Source: Bacteroidia bacterium
GTDB taxonomy: Bacteria; Bacteroidota; Bacteroidia; Cytophagales; Cyclobacteriaceae
Direction of reading: 5' to 3'
Length of the DNA: 50,245 nt
Assembly (NCBI GenBank): GCA_030426345.1
Contig: JAUHYU010000032.1
Coordinates: 1 to 50,245 of the forward strand
Made by a program: the position numbers and the translations under genes. How positions within the stretch are numbered: position 1 is the stretch's first letter; each line of letters begins with the position of its first letter. Below the pieces are notes generated by a model that was given only the letters and a program-made list of their open reading frames with translations, ran no database searches and was not told where the DNA came from. Below, piece by piece: positions 37,077-46,998 of this stretch.

Positions 37077-37853
37077 ATGGCAGTAAAAATCAGATTGACG
37101 CGTCGAGGACGCAAGAAGAAGGCAATATACGACGTGATCGTAGCAGATGCCCGTTCACCACGAGATGGTAAATTGATCGAAAAATTGGGGACTTACAACC
37201 CTCTTACCAATCCAGCCACCATCGTATTGGATGATGACAAGACTTTGGACTGGTTACTGAAAGGTGCTCAGCCAACAGATACAGCGAGAAGAATCCTTTC
37301 TCATAAAGGTATTTTACTCAAAAAGCATTTGCAGGTAGGCGTTCTGAAAGGTGCAATCACCCAAGAACAAGCAGACAAAAAATTTGAAGATTGGCTGAAA
37401 GACAAAGAAGCTGAAGTCGCAGGACTGACAGATTCCCTAGCCAAGAAAAAAGCAGATGAAGCTAAAGCTAAGTTGGATGCTGAGAAGAAAATTAATGAAG
37501 CTAAAGCGGAGAAGCTGAAAGAAAAATTGGCGGCTCTAGTTCCAGTTGAGGAAGTAGAAGAGCCTGCAGCTGAATCAAAAGAAGAGGCTCCTATAGCGGA
37601 TGCTGCTCCTGTCGAAGAGGTAAAAGCTCCGGCAGAGACACCAAAGGCAGAAGAAAAAGTTGAAGAAGTCAAAGCTGAATCAACTGAGACTCCAGAAGCA
37701 AAAGAAGAAGCTCCTGTTGAAGAGCCTAAAACTGAAGCCAAAGAGGAAGCTAAAACTCCTGAAGAGGCGCCAAAGACAGAAGAAAAAGCTGAAGCAACTG
37801 AAGCTAAAGAAGAAGCTCCTGCCGAAGAGAAGAAAGAAGAAGAGAAAAAATAA
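37077..37853 (+). CDS. rpsP: 30S ribosomal protein S16 with long acidic-lysine tail
   Basis: 258 residues; S16 itself is about 80. Residues 1-82 are the conserved protein (MAVKIRLTRRGRKKKAIYDVIVADARSPRDG, KLGTYNPLTNP, DWLLKGAQPTDTARRILSHKG). A Bacteroidota-type extension then begins (LLKKHLQVGVLKGAITQEQADKKFEDWL), a helical Lys/Ala/Glu segment follows (110-152), and the last 105 residues are low-complexity E, A, P, K, T repeats such as KEEAP and APKTEEK. The tail is predicted disordered and its role is unknown. First gene of the rpsP-rimM-trmD-rplS operon. Confidence 0.95.
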   Translation: MAVKIRLTRRGRKKKAIYDVIVADARSPRDGKLIEKLGTYNPLTNPATIVLDDDKTLDWLLKGAQPTDTARRILSHKGILLKKHLQVGVLKGAITQEQADKKFEDWLKDKEAEVAGLTDSLAKKKADEAKAKLDAEKKINEAKAEKLKEKLAALVPVEEVEEPAAESKEEAPIADAAPVEEVKAPAETPKAEEKVEEVKAESTETPEAKEEAPVEEPKTEAKEEAKTPEEAPKTEEKAEATEAKEEAPAEEKKEEEKK

Positions 37854-37865
37854 TTTTTCTTTACC

Positions 37866-38387
37866 ATGCAGCTTGACGATTGCTTTGAAATTGGTTATGT
37901 GCTCAAGCCTCATGGACTAAAAGGAGCAGTTCATATTCTTTTGGATGTGGACGATCCGGCAAAATATAATAATATGGAATCAGTGATTGTCAAAATTGAC
38001 GGGAATCTGGTTCCATTTTTTATTTCCACGATACAGATCAATGGAAAAAAAGGCATTATTCATTTTGAAGAGGTCAATTCACTTGATGAAGCCAATGCCC
38101 TCAAATCTTGCCTATTGCTATTGCCGATTTCAGCCCTCCCTAAACTGGCGCAAAATCAGTTTTATTATCATGATGTTATCGGATTTACCATAGTAGACCA
38201 AAACCATGGCTCCCTTGGAGTGATTGAAAATATTATTACTGGTGGCAATCAGGATCTTATTTGTATGGAATATAAAGGCAAAGAAATACTTATCCCTATA
38301 GTAGACGATATTGTAAGTCATGCGAGCCACGAAACCAAGGAGGTATATGTCTGTTTACCTGGTGGTTTGCTCGAAATACACCTCTAA
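37866..38387 (+). CDS. rimM: Ribosome maturation factor RimM
   Basis: 173 residues. RimM binds S19 and assists 16S rRNA processing and 30S head assembly. The N-terminal RimM domain has [27 protein letters not shown], and the C-terminal PRC-barrel has [51 protein letters not shown]. It follows rpsP by 12 bp and trmD starts 4 bp after its stop. Confidence 0.96.
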   Translation: MQLDDCFEIGYVLKPHGLKGAVHILLDVDDPAKYNNMESVIVKIDGNLVPFFISTIQINGKKGIIHFEEVNSLDEANALKSCLLLLPISALPKLAQNQFYYHDVIGFTIVDQNHGSLGVIENIITGGNQDLICMEYKGKEILIPIVDDIVSHASHETKEVYVCLPGGLLEIHL

Positions 38388-38391
38388 ATCC

Positions 38392-39069
38392 ATGAGAATT
38401 GATATTATCACGTGTGTTCCTGATTTGCTCAAAAGTCCATTTGACCACTCCATATTAAAAAGAGCACAGGACAAAAATCTCGTAGAAATCTATGTTCATG
38501 ATTTGCGTGACTACGCCATCAACAAGCAAAAACAGGTAGACGACTATCAGTATGGTGGTGGAGCAGGAATGGTTCTGATGATAGAACCTATCGACAAATG
38601 TATTTCTCAGCTCAAAACAGAAAGAAGTTATGATGAGATTATTTATTTAAGCCCCGATGGAGAATTGCTTACTCAGGTGATAGCCAACAAGCTATCCTTA
38701 GACCAAAACCTCATTTTACTTTGTGGACATTATAAAGGGGTCGATGAACGCGTTCGTGAACACATCATCAGCAGAGAGATTAGCATAGGCGATTATGTGC
38801 TTTCCGGAGGAGAATTGGGAGCGATAGTGCTTTCAGATGCCATTATAAGATTGATCCCCGGAGTGCTCTCTGATGAAACATCTGCTTTAAGCGATTCTTT
38901 TCAGGATGACCTGATCGCCCCTCCTGTGTACACCCGGCCGGCAGAATACAAAGGCCTCAAAGTCCCAGAGATATTGCTATCTGGCCATGCCAAAAAAATA
39001 GAAAACTGGAGGCACGAACAATCCACCATGCGTACTAAAGAACGGAGACCCGGATTGTCTAAAGATTAG
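38392..39069 (+). CDS. trmD: tRNA (guanine-N1)-methyltransferase
   Basis: 225 residues from the ATG at 38392, chosen because [22 protein letters not shown] is the family start; a longer frame would read into rimM. TrmD methylates G37 next to the anticodon of tRNAs that read CNN, keeping the reading frame. The trefoil-knot SAM site is covered by [20 protein letters not shown] and [34 protein letters not shown] is the catalytic loop. The start codon lies inside an AAATCCATG copy (38386-38394). Confidence 0.97.
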   Translation: MRIDIITCVPDLLKSPFDHSILKRAQDKNLVEIYVHDLRDYAINKQKQVDDYQYGGGAGMVLMIEPIDKCISQLKTERSYDEIIYLSPDGELLTQVIANKLSLDQNLILLCGHYKGVDERVREHIISREISIGDYVLSGGELGAIVLSDAIIRLIPGVLSDETSALSDSFQDDLIAPPVYTRPAEYKGLKVPEILLSGHAKKIENWRHEQSTMRTKERRPGLSKD

Positions 39070-39157
39070 CAATTTATTTTTTATATTCATTACCCAAATA
39101 AAATATTATTATCTATATTTGCAGTCCGTTTCGCGAAAGCAATAAAACTTCAGAATC

Positions 39158-39520
39158 ATGAGTGACCAGTTGATAAGAGAATTTGAGCAGGAATACAGAG
39201 AGAAAAAGGCTTCTTATCCGGATTTTAAATCCGGAGATACAATCAATGTAGCCGTAAAAATAAAGGAAGGTAACAAAGAACGAATCCAAAACTATCAGGG
39301 TACCGTTATCCAAAGAAGAAATGAGGGATCAAACGGGGAGACTTTTACCGTAAGGAAAATTTCCAATGGTATCGGTATAGAAAGGATATTTCCAATTGCC
39401 TCTCCAAATATTGATGCGATAACCGTTGTCAGAAGAGGTAAAGTAAGAAGAGCTAGAATTTTCTACTTGAAAGGACGACAAGGAAAATCTGCACGGATCA
39501 AAGAAAGACTGTCGAAGTAG
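39158..39520 (+). CDS. rplS: 50S ribosomal protein L19
   Basis: 120 residues, normal length. [64 protein letters not shown] and the [27 protein letters not shown] end are diagnostic. It sits at the 30S-50S interface. It is 88 bp after trmD, with a good -7-like TATATTTG at 39114-39121 in the gap but a poor -33, so it may have an extra promoter. A terminator follows. Confidence 0.98.
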   Translation: MSDQLIREFEQEYREKKASYPDFKSGDTINVAVKIKEGNKERIQNYQGTVIQRRNEGSNGETFTVRKISNGIGIERIFPIASPNIDAITVVRRGKVRRARIFYLKGRQGKSARIKERLSK

Positions 39521-39541
39521 ATTCAATATAAAATATTATAG

Positions 39542-39571
39542 GCCAATCCGACATCTCGGATTGGCTTTTTT
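39542..39571 (+). terminator. Terminator of the rpsP-rplS operon
   Basis: GCCAATCCGA, a four-base loop CATC, TCGGATTGGC, then TTTTTT: a 10-bp stem with a T-tract, 22 bp after the rplS stop. Confidence 0.92.
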
Positions 39572-39598
39572 AGTTTATAGGCTTTAACGTTTAATCCC

Positions 39599-40378
39599 AT
39601 GGGAAATATAGCATTTTATAAGTATCAGGGCACAGGGAATGATTTCATCATGATTGATGACAGGAAGGAAACATTCGATCTGGATGATCATGGATTTATC
39701 GCACATTTATGCCATAGAAAATTCGGTATCGGGGCAGATGGCCTCATTCTGATTCGTAATTATCAAGAGGCTGATTTCGAAATGATATATTATAATGCTG
39801 ATGGACATCTGACAAGCCTTTGTGGCAATGGAAGTCGGTGCGCAGTCATGTTTGCACATCAACTTGGCGTGGTAAAAAACACTTGTAAATTCATGACTGT
39901 GGAAGGAATCCTTGAAGCCAGCATCGAGCATGATCAGGTTTTTTTGAAAATGCCGGATGTAAAAGCAGTCGAAATCCATGAAAATTATTATTTCCTTAAT
40001 ACTGGATCCCCTCACCATATTTGCCATGTAAATGACGTCAAAACCCATGACGTGTATGCTGACGGTAAGAAAATCAGAAATGGCGCGCCTTACTTTGAAG
40101 TTGGCACAAATGTCAATTTTGTACAAGAAAATTCGGAGGATCAGATATTTGTACGAACCTATGAGCGCGGGGTAGAAGATGAAACACTTTCTTGCGGTAC
40201 AGGCGTGACCGCAGCTGCGCTTGTTCAAGGTCTGCGAGGAGCGAAATCTCCTATTTCTGTAACAACTTTAGGTGGCGACCTTCAAGTCAAGTTTGAAAAA
40301 ATAAGTGATGGGGGGTACAAGAATATTTATTTGATCGGTCCGGCAAAAAAAGTTTTTAGCGGGACCATCCCTAAATAG
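39599..40378 (+). CDS. dapF: Diaminopimelate epimerase
   Basis: 259 residues. It converts LL- to meso-diaminopimelate for lysine and peptidoglycan, without a cofactor. The two catalytic cysteines are visible in LCGNGSRCAVMFA and TLSCGTGVTAAAL, and YQGTGNDFIMIDDR and NADGHLTSLCGNG are family motifs. Length is typical. It lies after the ribosomal operon terminator and probably has its own promoter. Two copies of the dispersed motif occur in it (39689, 39972). It converges on the next gene with a 1-bp gap. Confidence 0.96.
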   Translation: MGNIAFYKYQGTGNDFIMIDDRKETFDLDDHGFIAHLCHRKFGIGADGLILIRNYQEADFEMIYYNADGHLTSLCGNGSRCAVMFAHQLGVVKNTCKFMTVEGILEASIEHDQVFLKMPDVKAVEIHENYYFLNTGSPHHICHVNDVKTHDVYADGKKIRNGAPYFEVGTNVNFVQENSEDQIFVRTYERGVEDETLSCGTGVTAAALVQGLRGAKSPISVTTLGGDLQVKFEKISDGGYKNIYLIGPAKKVFSGTIPK

Positions 40379-40379
40379 A

Positions 40380-40883
40380 TTAAGAGGCTAGCTCCATGAT
40401 ACCTCGATATTTGTAGATTTTCAGATCGAAGTAATTTGTCAAAAAATATTTGAACCGCCCGCCTGCCAAAGACGCCACCCGATCGTGTTTGTGAAAAACA
40501 GAAATATCAAGCACCGCTTTGATAAAAAATTTATTAGCACAAAAGGCTAGAATATTTTGCTTAAAATAAAGCTCCCATTCTTCGCAATACTTTTCAAAAT
40601 GTGAAGAGCCATCAAACAGAAATCCCAACTGCACCTCGCCATGCCTAAATCGATAAACTGCAGCTAAATCATGGTAAAAATCCTCAAATTCTTGTATTGG
40701 AAAATCACTTGATTTTTGAATTTCCAATATGGTGTCATCTACCAACCCCAACGGGTTGTAATGTTTTAAGTAATATTGTTTTACGAAATCAACCATAGAG
40801 CGAAGCAGCTTTTCTTCTTGAAAAGCCTGCGCTTCCATCAAAATATGGTTTTTATCCGCTTGGAATAAACGTCGATGCATCAA
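40380..40883 (-). CDS. Hypothetical protein
   Basis: 167 residues, cytoplasmic, no membrane or signal segment. It opens MMHRRLFQADKNHILMEAQAFQEEKLLRSMVDFVKQYYLKHYNPLG, is rich in aromatic residues (many Phe and Tyr), and ends RFKYFLTNYFDLKIYKYRGIMELAS. I recognise no family. Its stop is 1 bp from the convergent dapF stop, so transcripts must overlap unless termination occurs inside a gene. It is 49 bp downstream from the end of valS but on the same strand, transcribed after it would be possible only if valS read through; valS ends at 40932 and this gene starts at 40883, so it could be the second gene of a valS operon. Confidence 0.7.
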   Translation of the reverse strand: MMHRRLFQADKNHILMEAQAFQEEKLLRSMVDFVKQYYLKHYNPLGLVDDTILEIQKSSDFPIQEFEDFYHDLAAVYRFRHGEVQLGFLFDGSSHFEKYCEEWELYFKQNILAFCANKFFIKAVLDISVFHKHDRVASLAGGRFKYFLTNYFDLKIYKYRGIMELAS

Positions 40884-40931
40884 TAATAATTTGTTGCAAA
40901 AATAAGAAAATATGTGGATAACTTGCGCGTA

Positions 40932-43577
40932 CTAAATCATGGATTTCAGATGCTTTAGCTTTTCTTGCAATGAGGCTATTCTTTTTTCAGAATCTTCCAT
41001 TTTTTTCTTTTCCAAGGCAACTACCTTTTCAGGGGCATTTTGCACAAATCGTTCATTGCTCAATTTCTTTCTAACACCATTTAAAAATCCTTGCATATAG
41101 ACAATTTCTTCTTCGATAATCTTGACTTCCTGCTCATGGTCAATTTCCTGATTTAGGGGTAAGTACCACTCATCTGCACCGACATGGAAACTAACTGCAT
41201 TTTCAACTTTTTCATTTACCACATCAAAGTCAGCAATGTTAGCCAATTTCCAAATCAACTTTGTCACGGGATAATAATCATCGATATTTTCTACCCTTGC
41301 AAAAACACTCAATTGCTCCTTGGGGCTGATCTGCTTTTGTTGACGAATATTTCTGATGTTGGCAACTACCTCAAATGCCTTGTCAGCCTTCATCACAATC
41401 GCATCGTTAAATTTCCCAACCTTAGGCCATTCGGACACCATGATGCACTCTCTTTCATCTCGATCCTTTAGTTCGTGCCAAATTTCTTCAGTAATAAAGG
41501 GCATGAACGGATGAGCCAGCTTCATCAGGGTCTCAAATATTCCTATGGTTTTTTCATAGGTTATGCTGTCGATAGGTTTCTCAAAATCCGGCTTGATGGA
41601 TTCTAGATACCAACTACAGAAATCACTCCATATCAATTTATAAAGTGTCATCAGCGCGTCGGAAATCCTATATTTTGAAAAGTGATCTTCCATTTCGACA
41701 ATGGCCTGGTTGACCCTCGCCTCGATCCATTCGATGGCAACCTCATCGCTCCCAATTTCCGGAGCAACATTATCCTTCACTTCCCAACCTTTTACCAGGC
41801 GGAAGGCATTCCATATTTTATTTGAAAAATTTCTACCCTGCTCGCATAGCTTGATATCGAAAAGTAAATCATTGCCAGCGGGTGAAGAAAATAACATCCC
41901 TGTTCGCACGCCATCTGCACCATACTCTTTTATCAAATCGAGCGGATCAGGTGAATTTCCAAGCGACTTAGACATCTTCCTGCGCTTGGCATCCCGCACG
42001 ATTCCTGTAAGATAAACATCTTTAAATGGCAACTCTCCACGATATTCATATCCGGCAATAATCATTCTCGCCACCCAGAAAAACAGTATTTCCGGAGCTG
42101 TGACCAAGACATTTGTTGGGTAATAATAATTTATATCTTCATTGCCGGGATGACGAATGCCATCGAATACAGATATTGGCCAGAGCCATGACGAGCACCA
42201 GGTATCTAATACATCCTCATCCTGTCGCAGGTCTTCTATCTGCAAATCCGGATTGCCAGTTTTTTGTCGCGCTAATTCCAGTGCTTCTTCTGCGGTTTCA
42301 GCGACTACATATTCATTACTGTTTGGTAGATAATAAGCAGGAATTCTATGCCCCCACCAAAGCTGACGTGAGATGCACCAGTCCTTCACATTTTCCATCC
42401 AATGGCGATAGATGTTTTTGAATTTAGCTGGAACAAGTTGAATGGTGTCATCCATTACGTTTTTCAAGGCAGGTTTTGAAAGGTCTTTCATTTCAAGAAA
42501 CCACTGCATGGATAATTTGGGCTCTATGACGGCATCTGTCCGCTCAGAAAACCCAACCTTATTTACATAATCCTCAACTTTGTGCAAGCAGCCATCTGCT
42601 GCCAATTGTTTTGCTGCCAACTTGCGCGCTTTGAATCTATCTTCCCCTACAAAAACACCTCCTTGTTCGTTGATCGTGCCATTGTCATTGAATATATCGA
42701 TAGATTCAAGATTGTGTTTAATGCCGATTTCATAGTCATTGAGATCGTGTGCCGGGGTTATTTTCAGGCAACCTGTACCGAATTCCATGTCCACGTATTC
42801 GTCTGCAATTACAGGAACAACCCTATTCACCAATGGCACAATTACTTTTTTCCCTTTCAAATGGCGGAAACGCTCATCATGGGGGTTGACGCAAACTGCC
42901 GTATCTCCTAGAATGGTTTCCGGGCGTGTAGTGGCAATGGTCACATGCCCATCTTCCCCTTCAATTTTATAATTGACATAATACAATTTGGACTGTACTT
43001 CCTTGTACATCACTTCTTCGTCAGACACAGCGGTTTTCGCTTGAGGATCCCAGTTGACCATCCGAACTCCACGATAAACTTTTCCTTTTTTATGCAAATC
43101 CACGAATACCTTGATCACACTTTCGGAAAGATCATCGTCCATCGTAAATTTCGTTCGATCCCAATCACATGAAGCTCCTAATTTTTTCAGCTGTTCGAGG
43201 ATGATCCCTCCATGCTTTTCTTTCCACTCCCATGCATGGGCCAAAAATTCATCCCTTGTCAGATCATTTTTATCAATGCCCTCTTCTTTTAGTTTAGCCA
43301 CGACTTTAGCTTCTGTGGCGATGGAGGCGTGATCTGTGCCAGGAACCCAACAAGCTTCGAAACCCTGCATTCTTGCTTTGCGAATCAAGACATCCTGCAA
43401 AGTATTGTTGAGCATATGGCCCATATGCAATACGCCTGTCACATTCGGCGGAGGAATAACGATGGTATAAGGTTCTTTATCCGGGTTGGGTTTTGAATTG
43501 AAAAACTTGTTTTTCATCCAAGTGGCGTACCACTTGTCTTCTACCTCATGGGGGTTGTACTTTTTTGATAACTGCAT
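40932..43577 (-). CDS. valS: Valyl-tRNA synthetase
   Basis: 881 residues from the ATG at 43577 ([23 protein letters not shown]); an upstream frame adds 12 residues without homology. The HIGH-type motif is [15 protein letters not shown] and the KMSKS motif is [14 protein letters not shown]. An editing domain lies between about 190 and 340 ([39 protein letters not shown]). The C-terminal coiled coil that binds tRNA is present ([22 protein letters not shown]). The last codons (KSMI) contain an AAATCCATG copy. Confidence 0.97.
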   Translation of the reverse strand: MQLSKKYNPHEVEDKWYATWMKNKFFNSKPNPDKEPYTIVIPPPNVTGVLHMGHMLNNTLQDVLIRKARMQGFEACWVPGTDHASIATEAKVVAKLKEEGIDKNDLTRDEFLAHAWEWKEKHGGIILEQLKKLGASCDWDRTKFTMDDDLSESVIKVFVDLHKKGKVYRGVRMVNWDPQAKTAVSDEEVMYKEVQSKLYYVNYKIEGEDGHVTIATTRPETILGDTAVCVNPHDERFRHLKGKKVIVPLVNRVVPVIADEYVDMEFGTGCLKITPAHDLNDYEIGIKHNLESIDIFNDNGTINEQGGVFVGEDRFKARKLAAKQLAADGCLHKVEDYVNKVGFSERTDAVIEPKLSMQWFLEMKDLSKPALKNVMDDTIQLVPAKFKNIYRHWMENVKDWCISRQLWWGHRIPAYYLPNSNEYVVAETAEEALELARQKTGNPDLQIEDLRQDEDVLDTWCSSWLWPISVFDGIRHPGNEDINYYYPTNVLVTAPEILFFWVARMIIAGYEYRGELPFKDVYLTGIVRDAKRRKMSKSLGNSPDPLDLIKEYGADGVRTGMLFSSPAGNDLLFDIKLCEQGRNFSNKIWNAFRLVKGWEVKDNVAPEIGSDEVAIEWIEARVNQAIVEMEDHFSKYRISDALMTLYKLIWSDFCSWYLESIKPDFEKPIDSITYEKTIGIFETLMKLAHPFMPFITEEIWHELKDRDERECIMVSEWPKVGKFNDAIVMKADKAFEVVANIRNIRQQKQISPKEQLSVFARVENIDDYYPVTKLIWKLANIADFDVVNEKVENAVSFHVGADEWYLPLNQEIDHEQEVKIIEEEIVYMQGFLNGVRKKLSNERFVQNAPEKVVALEKKKMEDSEKRIASLQEKLKHLKSMI

Positions 43578-43665
43578 CAATGCTCTTTTACAGGCTAAAA
43601 TTTCGACCTGCAAAATTAGTTAAAAAATGTGTTTATGCAGTTTTATTGAGGAATTATTGGGACGA

Positions 43666-43703
43666 AAAAAGCATCAAAAATCCATGGATTTTTGATGCTT
43701 TTT
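43666..43703. terminator. Perfect palindromic terminator with AAATCCATGGATTT core
   Basis: A 38-bp perfect inverted repeat: A-tract, GCATCAA, AAATCCATGGATTT, TTGATGC, T-tract. It lies past the sugar dehydrogenase stop (43777) and upstream of valS (start 43577), so it ends the dehydrogenase transcript. Third of the three facing-pair palindromes. Confidence 0.88.
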
Positions 43704-43776
43704 CACAAAGTAAATACAAAAAGGGCAGGTAGAATTCATAATTCAAGCACCTTTTTGAACCAAGTTTTATCTATAT

Positions 43777-45063
43777 CTATTTTTGATAGTAATAAATTCT
43801 CCACAAACGGCCTTTTACAGAATCAACGATAAACAGCGAACCGTCTTTAGCCTGTGCCAATCCCATTGGTCGATATTGAGCATCGGTAGGTGCAGTCACT
43901 TCTTCTTTACCTGCAAACCCAGTTGCAAACTCTTCAATTTCGCCTGTAGGCTTGCCATCTTTAAATGGTAGGAAGACCACGGAATATCCTTGCTGTGGAA
44001 ATGGCGCCCTGTTCCATGAGCCGTGCAACGTCACGAAAGCACCATTCTTATACTTATCTGGAAACATATCACCAGTGTAAAAAAGCAAATCATTTGGCGC
44101 TGTGTGAGCAGGTAGGCCAAGCAATGCAGGCTCGATGCCGCGATCGCTTTCCTTTTCACCATCGCCACCAAACTCAGGGCTCATCATCTGCTTTTTCTTG
44201 AATCCATCATAATATGCATAAGGCCAGCCATAATCCTGCCCCTTGTTGATTTTCAGAAACTGCTCAGCTGGCAAATCTGCATTTTGTTGTTCATCGTATA
44301 GCTTTGGCCAAAACCCTCCTAGCTGATCCCGACCGTGACTGAGCGCATACAGTGAATTGGTTTTGAAATCCCAATCAAGTGCCATGGCGTTTCGCACTCC
44401 TACTCCATAGTGGTATGCAGACTCTTGCATTTGGTTTGGCTTATTGGCATCAAACTGCCAGATTCCAGCCTGTCTCACATTGTATGGGCTTGGATCAATT
44501 CCCGGAGACTCAACCGAAAAAGCATCCTTTTCCCCAGCATTTACTGGAGCTCCCACTGTGACATACAGATGTCCTGCTCCATCCAATGTGATAGGTTTCG
44601 CGGCGTGTGGGCCTTGCTTTGGAAAGCCTGATGCTATCAATTCCATTTCTGAAGTTGGTGCCAATTCACCCGGATTTAATTTATAACGATAAACATTTGA
44701 ATCAGAAGAGCAATAAAGATACCCATCATGGTATGCAATTCCAGTACCTCCATAGGGCATAAATGCTTCGTGCTCATCGATAATGCCATTGTCATCATTA
44801 TCTCTCAGAGCTAAAATACCATTACCTTTCACGGCCTTTCGAAGTTTTACATAAAGAACGCCATCGTCATCGACAGCCAAATGGCGGGCGCGTCCGAGGT
44901 TATCAGCAGAAATAATCGCTCCAAAATTTTCTTGCAATTTTAGTCCTGCATTGCTGGGATCCGGTTGTGGAAGAGGTTTCTCTTCAGCTTTTTTAGTGGT
45001 GCATGACTGGATAAAAATGGCCAGCAATAGCATGGCACACAAACGGTTTTTCATGGATTTCAT
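43777..45063 (-). CDS. PQQ-type sugar dehydrogenase-like lipoprotein
   Basis: 428 residues. Signal sequence with lipobox FIQSC (Cys21), so probably a lipoprotein. The rest is a six-bladed beta-propeller of the soluble aldose sugar dehydrogenase / glucose-sorbosone type: RHLAVDDDGVLYVKL, GGTGIAYHDGYLYCSS, PITLDGAGHLYVTVGAPVNAGEKDAF, GVGVRNAMALDWDFKTNSLYALSHGRDQLG, GQDYGWPYAYYDG, TLHGSWNRAPFPQQGYSV and RPMGLAQAKDGSLFIVDSVKGRLWRI are landmarks. Family members oxidise aldoses with pyrroloquinoline quinone in the periplasm; activity and cofactor are inferred. Possibly monocistronic. It starts ATGAAATCCATG, so the dispersed motif overlaps its start. Confidence 0.88.
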   Translation of the reverse strand: MKSMKNRLCAMLLLAIFIQSCTTKKAEEKPLPQPDPSNAGLKLQENFGAIISADNLGRARHLAVDDDGVLYVKLRKAVKGNGILALRDNDDNGIIDEHEAFMPYGGTGIAYHDGYLYCSSDSNVYRYKLNPGELAPTSEMELIASGFPKQGPHAAKPITLDGAGHLYVTVGAPVNAGEKDAFSVESPGIDPSPYNVRQAGIWQFDANKPNQMQESAYHYGVGVRNAMALDWDFKTNSLYALSHGRDQLGGFWPKLYDEQQNADLPAEQFLKINKGQDYGWPYAYYDGFKKKQMMSPEFGGDGEKESDRGIEPALLGLPAHTAPNDLLFYTGDMFPDKYKNGAFVTLHGSWNRAPFPQQGYSVVFLPFKDGKPTGEIEEFATGFAGKEEVTAPTDAQYRPMGLAQAKDGSLFIVDSVKGRLWRIYYYQK

Positions 45064-45449
45064 CGTTATTATTTAGGTTTATAATTTGGTAATGGATTTT
45101 TTCCACAATTAGCCGAAGATTCCAATTGGTTATTTTGTCTCGACTATTCTATGGCCAAATTTATACTTTTTAATCAAGAAAACTATTTGTGTCAGTAATA
45201 CCCCATATTTTCGAAGTATATATTTACCAAACTTAAAATCCCAAATCATCTAGAAATCTAACTAGATATTTTTCACTATATGTTTTTAACAAGAATTGAT
45301 TTAATTTTTATAAGAATATATTTTTAGTTATTATTGGCTGGATTTAACTATTTTTTTCTATTTCAATCCACGGCGACCTATCCTTATTTCTCGAATAATT
45401 TTAAGTTCTTACCTCTGTTAAATAATAAGAGCCAAATTGACTATGTATT
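45064..45449. other. Gene-free region before the secreted-protein genes
   Basis: 386 bp of AT-rich sequence between divergent genes. It must contain promoters for the sugar dehydrogenase (minus) and the secreted-protein gene at 45450 (plus). No clear hairpin, repeat or conserved promoter pair stands out. Confidence 0.4.
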
Positions 45450-45881
45450 ATGAACAAAAAATCTACTACGCCGTTTTTTTTAACTACTTTTCTCATCCTT
45501 TTTTTCATGTCTAATAGTGCGCGTGGGCAGGAATTGCCGCGATGGGAAGATTTTGATCTTGAGTATACAGGTCTCATCGAAAACTCAGGAACCGACATAG
45601 TGCGCAGCAGCGGTGAAGTAAGGCTACTTTCCAACAATACTTTTATCCATCTCAATAACCAACCCAAACATTTTACCCGGCTGTCATCTGTGGATGATCT
45701 CAAGGCTGATTTCATTGAGATTGACTCGAAAGATTCTGTATGGTTGGTGAGTTCTTCTATAATTGCTTTGGGTGACAATGCAAACCTCGCCTTTGCACGC
45801 TATTTCAACGACAACTATAAAAGTTTCTACAGAAGCGATTTTGTCGGATTTTCTCACCAAAACGACATAAATAATGTGTAG
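45450..45881 (+). CDS. Small exported protein, unknown
   Basis: 143 residues. A signal peptide (MNKKSTTPFFLTTFLILFFMSNSARGQ) precedes about 116 mature residues rich in Asp, Ser, Asn and Phe (ELPRWEDFDLEYTGLIENSGTDIVRSSGEVRLL and LGDNANLAFARYFNDNYKSFYRS). No family is recognised. It lies 31 bp before the interrupted secreted gene, possibly in the same transcript. Confidence 0.6.
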   Translation: MNKKSTTPFFLTTFLILFFMSNSARGQELPRWEDFDLEYTGLIENSGTDIVRSSGEVRLLSNNTFIHLNNQPKHFTRLSSVDDLKADFIEIDSKDSVWLVSSSIIALGDNANLAFARYFNDNYKSFYRSDFVGFSHQNDINNV

Positions 45882-45912
45882 CACCCTGACAACAAAAACT
45901 AATTGTTCCATT

Positions 45913-46998
45913 ATGAAAAGAAAAATACTAAATCTCCTTAGCATAGCTGTTTTATTCCTCACCACCTTCTTCGCAGCTGAAGCGCAGATACTTATAAAGG
46001 ATATCACCCCGGGGCCTGGCGATACTAATATGTCTTTCCTGGAAAAAGTCGGGAATAAAATGTATTTCACCATAAGAGATCCAAGCTCCGAACTTTGGGT
46101 TTATGACCTGGAAATCGATTCCTTATACATGATCGGCCCGGTGCTTCCCGGAGTAGATGGTATTCCAAACTCCGCATCTCTTACTCTGGCATTTAGGGAC
46201 AGCCTGTTGGTTTTTTCTGCGGGAATGTCAAATTCGAATGATATTAACCTGTATGTTACCAATGGTAGTCTCGAAAGCACTCAATTTATTAAAACTATGC
46301 CCAAAGGCAATAGTATAGACGAGCTGATCGTGTTCAACAACAAATTTTATTATGTAGCATCCGGTGGGCCAGACATATATCGTGAAGTGCTTTGGGAGAG
46401 CGATGGCACAGCATCGGGGACGAAACATCTTTTAAATGTAGCGGGAAAACCTGCCAATGACCCGATCAACTTTAGGACTTATAACAATCGGCTATGGTTC
46501 ACTTCCGACGGTCGGCCATGGTACGTTGATGACACATCCCTTCAATTGGCAGATGGTTATTATAACAATACACCCAATCCGTTATTGAAACTCTTTACAA
46601 GCTCTGATACAGAGCCGGCCTATTTTATTCAACCTTATAATGATGAAGAGAACCATAGAATTGTTAAGGTAAATCCGGATGCAAGCATGGTGGTGGTGGA
46701 TACAACGCTCAGTAAAACAGCCGACATTCTCGGCTATAAAAACCAGCATTTAATCTTTTATGAAAAAAACTATGAGGTTTCTCCATATACAGCTGAATTA
46801 AAATCTTTGAATGCAAACACCGGAGAAATAACTTTACTTGCTTCTTTTCCATTTACAAATGGTAGTGATTTCGAGTCGGCATGGACCGAGGGGGTTGACA
46901 AAGTATTTATCTCTGTTCGTATTGACGGGGTGGAGGATTTATGGTCCTCTGACGGTAGCCCGTCAGGAACATCAAAAATGGGTGTCGAAAGTACTTAG
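45913..46998 (+). CDS. N-terminal part of large secreted ELWxSDGT-repeat protein, ends at in-frame TAG
   Basis: 361 residues from the ATG at 45913, ending at TAG 46996-46998. A signal peptide (KRKILNLLSIAVLFLTTFFAAEAQ) is followed by repeats of a beta-propeller-like type: VLWESDGTASGTKHLL, EDLWSSDGSPSGTSKM and weaker ones (ELWVYDLEIDSLYM, NLYVTNGSLESTQF). The same frame continues after the TAG with more of the same repeats, then a sorting domain (next entry), so this is the 5' part of one gene and not a complete protein. Without the C-terminal domain the product could not be recognised by type IX secretion. Confidence 0.8.
   Translation: MKRKILNLLSIAVLFLTTFFAAEAQILIKDITPGPGDTNMSFLEKVGNKMYFTIRDPSSELWVYDLEIDSLYMIGPVLPGVDGIPNSASLTLAFRDSLLVFSAGMSNSNDINLYVTNGSLESTQFIKTMPKGNSIDELIVFNNKFYYVASGGPDIYREVLWESDGTASGTKHLLNVAGKPANDPINFRTYNNRLWFTSDGRPWYVDDTSLQLADGYYNNTPNPLLKLFTSSDTEPAYFIQPYNDEENHRIVKVNPDASMVVVDTTLSKTADILGYKNQHLIFYEKNYEVSPYTAELKSLNANTGEITLLASFPFTNGSDFESAWTEGVDKVFISVRIDGVEDLWSSDGSPSGTSKMGVEST

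Noticed and set aside
37301-37867. 188-codon frame opposite rpsP
   Set aside because: It is the shadow of the low-complexity tail of S16; the Ser/Ala/Phe repeats mirror Glu/Ala/Lys codons.
42582-42911. 109-codon frame opposite valS
   Set aside because: Lies entirely within a full-length, motif-complete valS; treated as a shadow.
46996-46998. TAG as pyrrolysine or another recoded codon
   Set aside because: Nothing in the window suggests recoding, and one base change is a simpler explanation.
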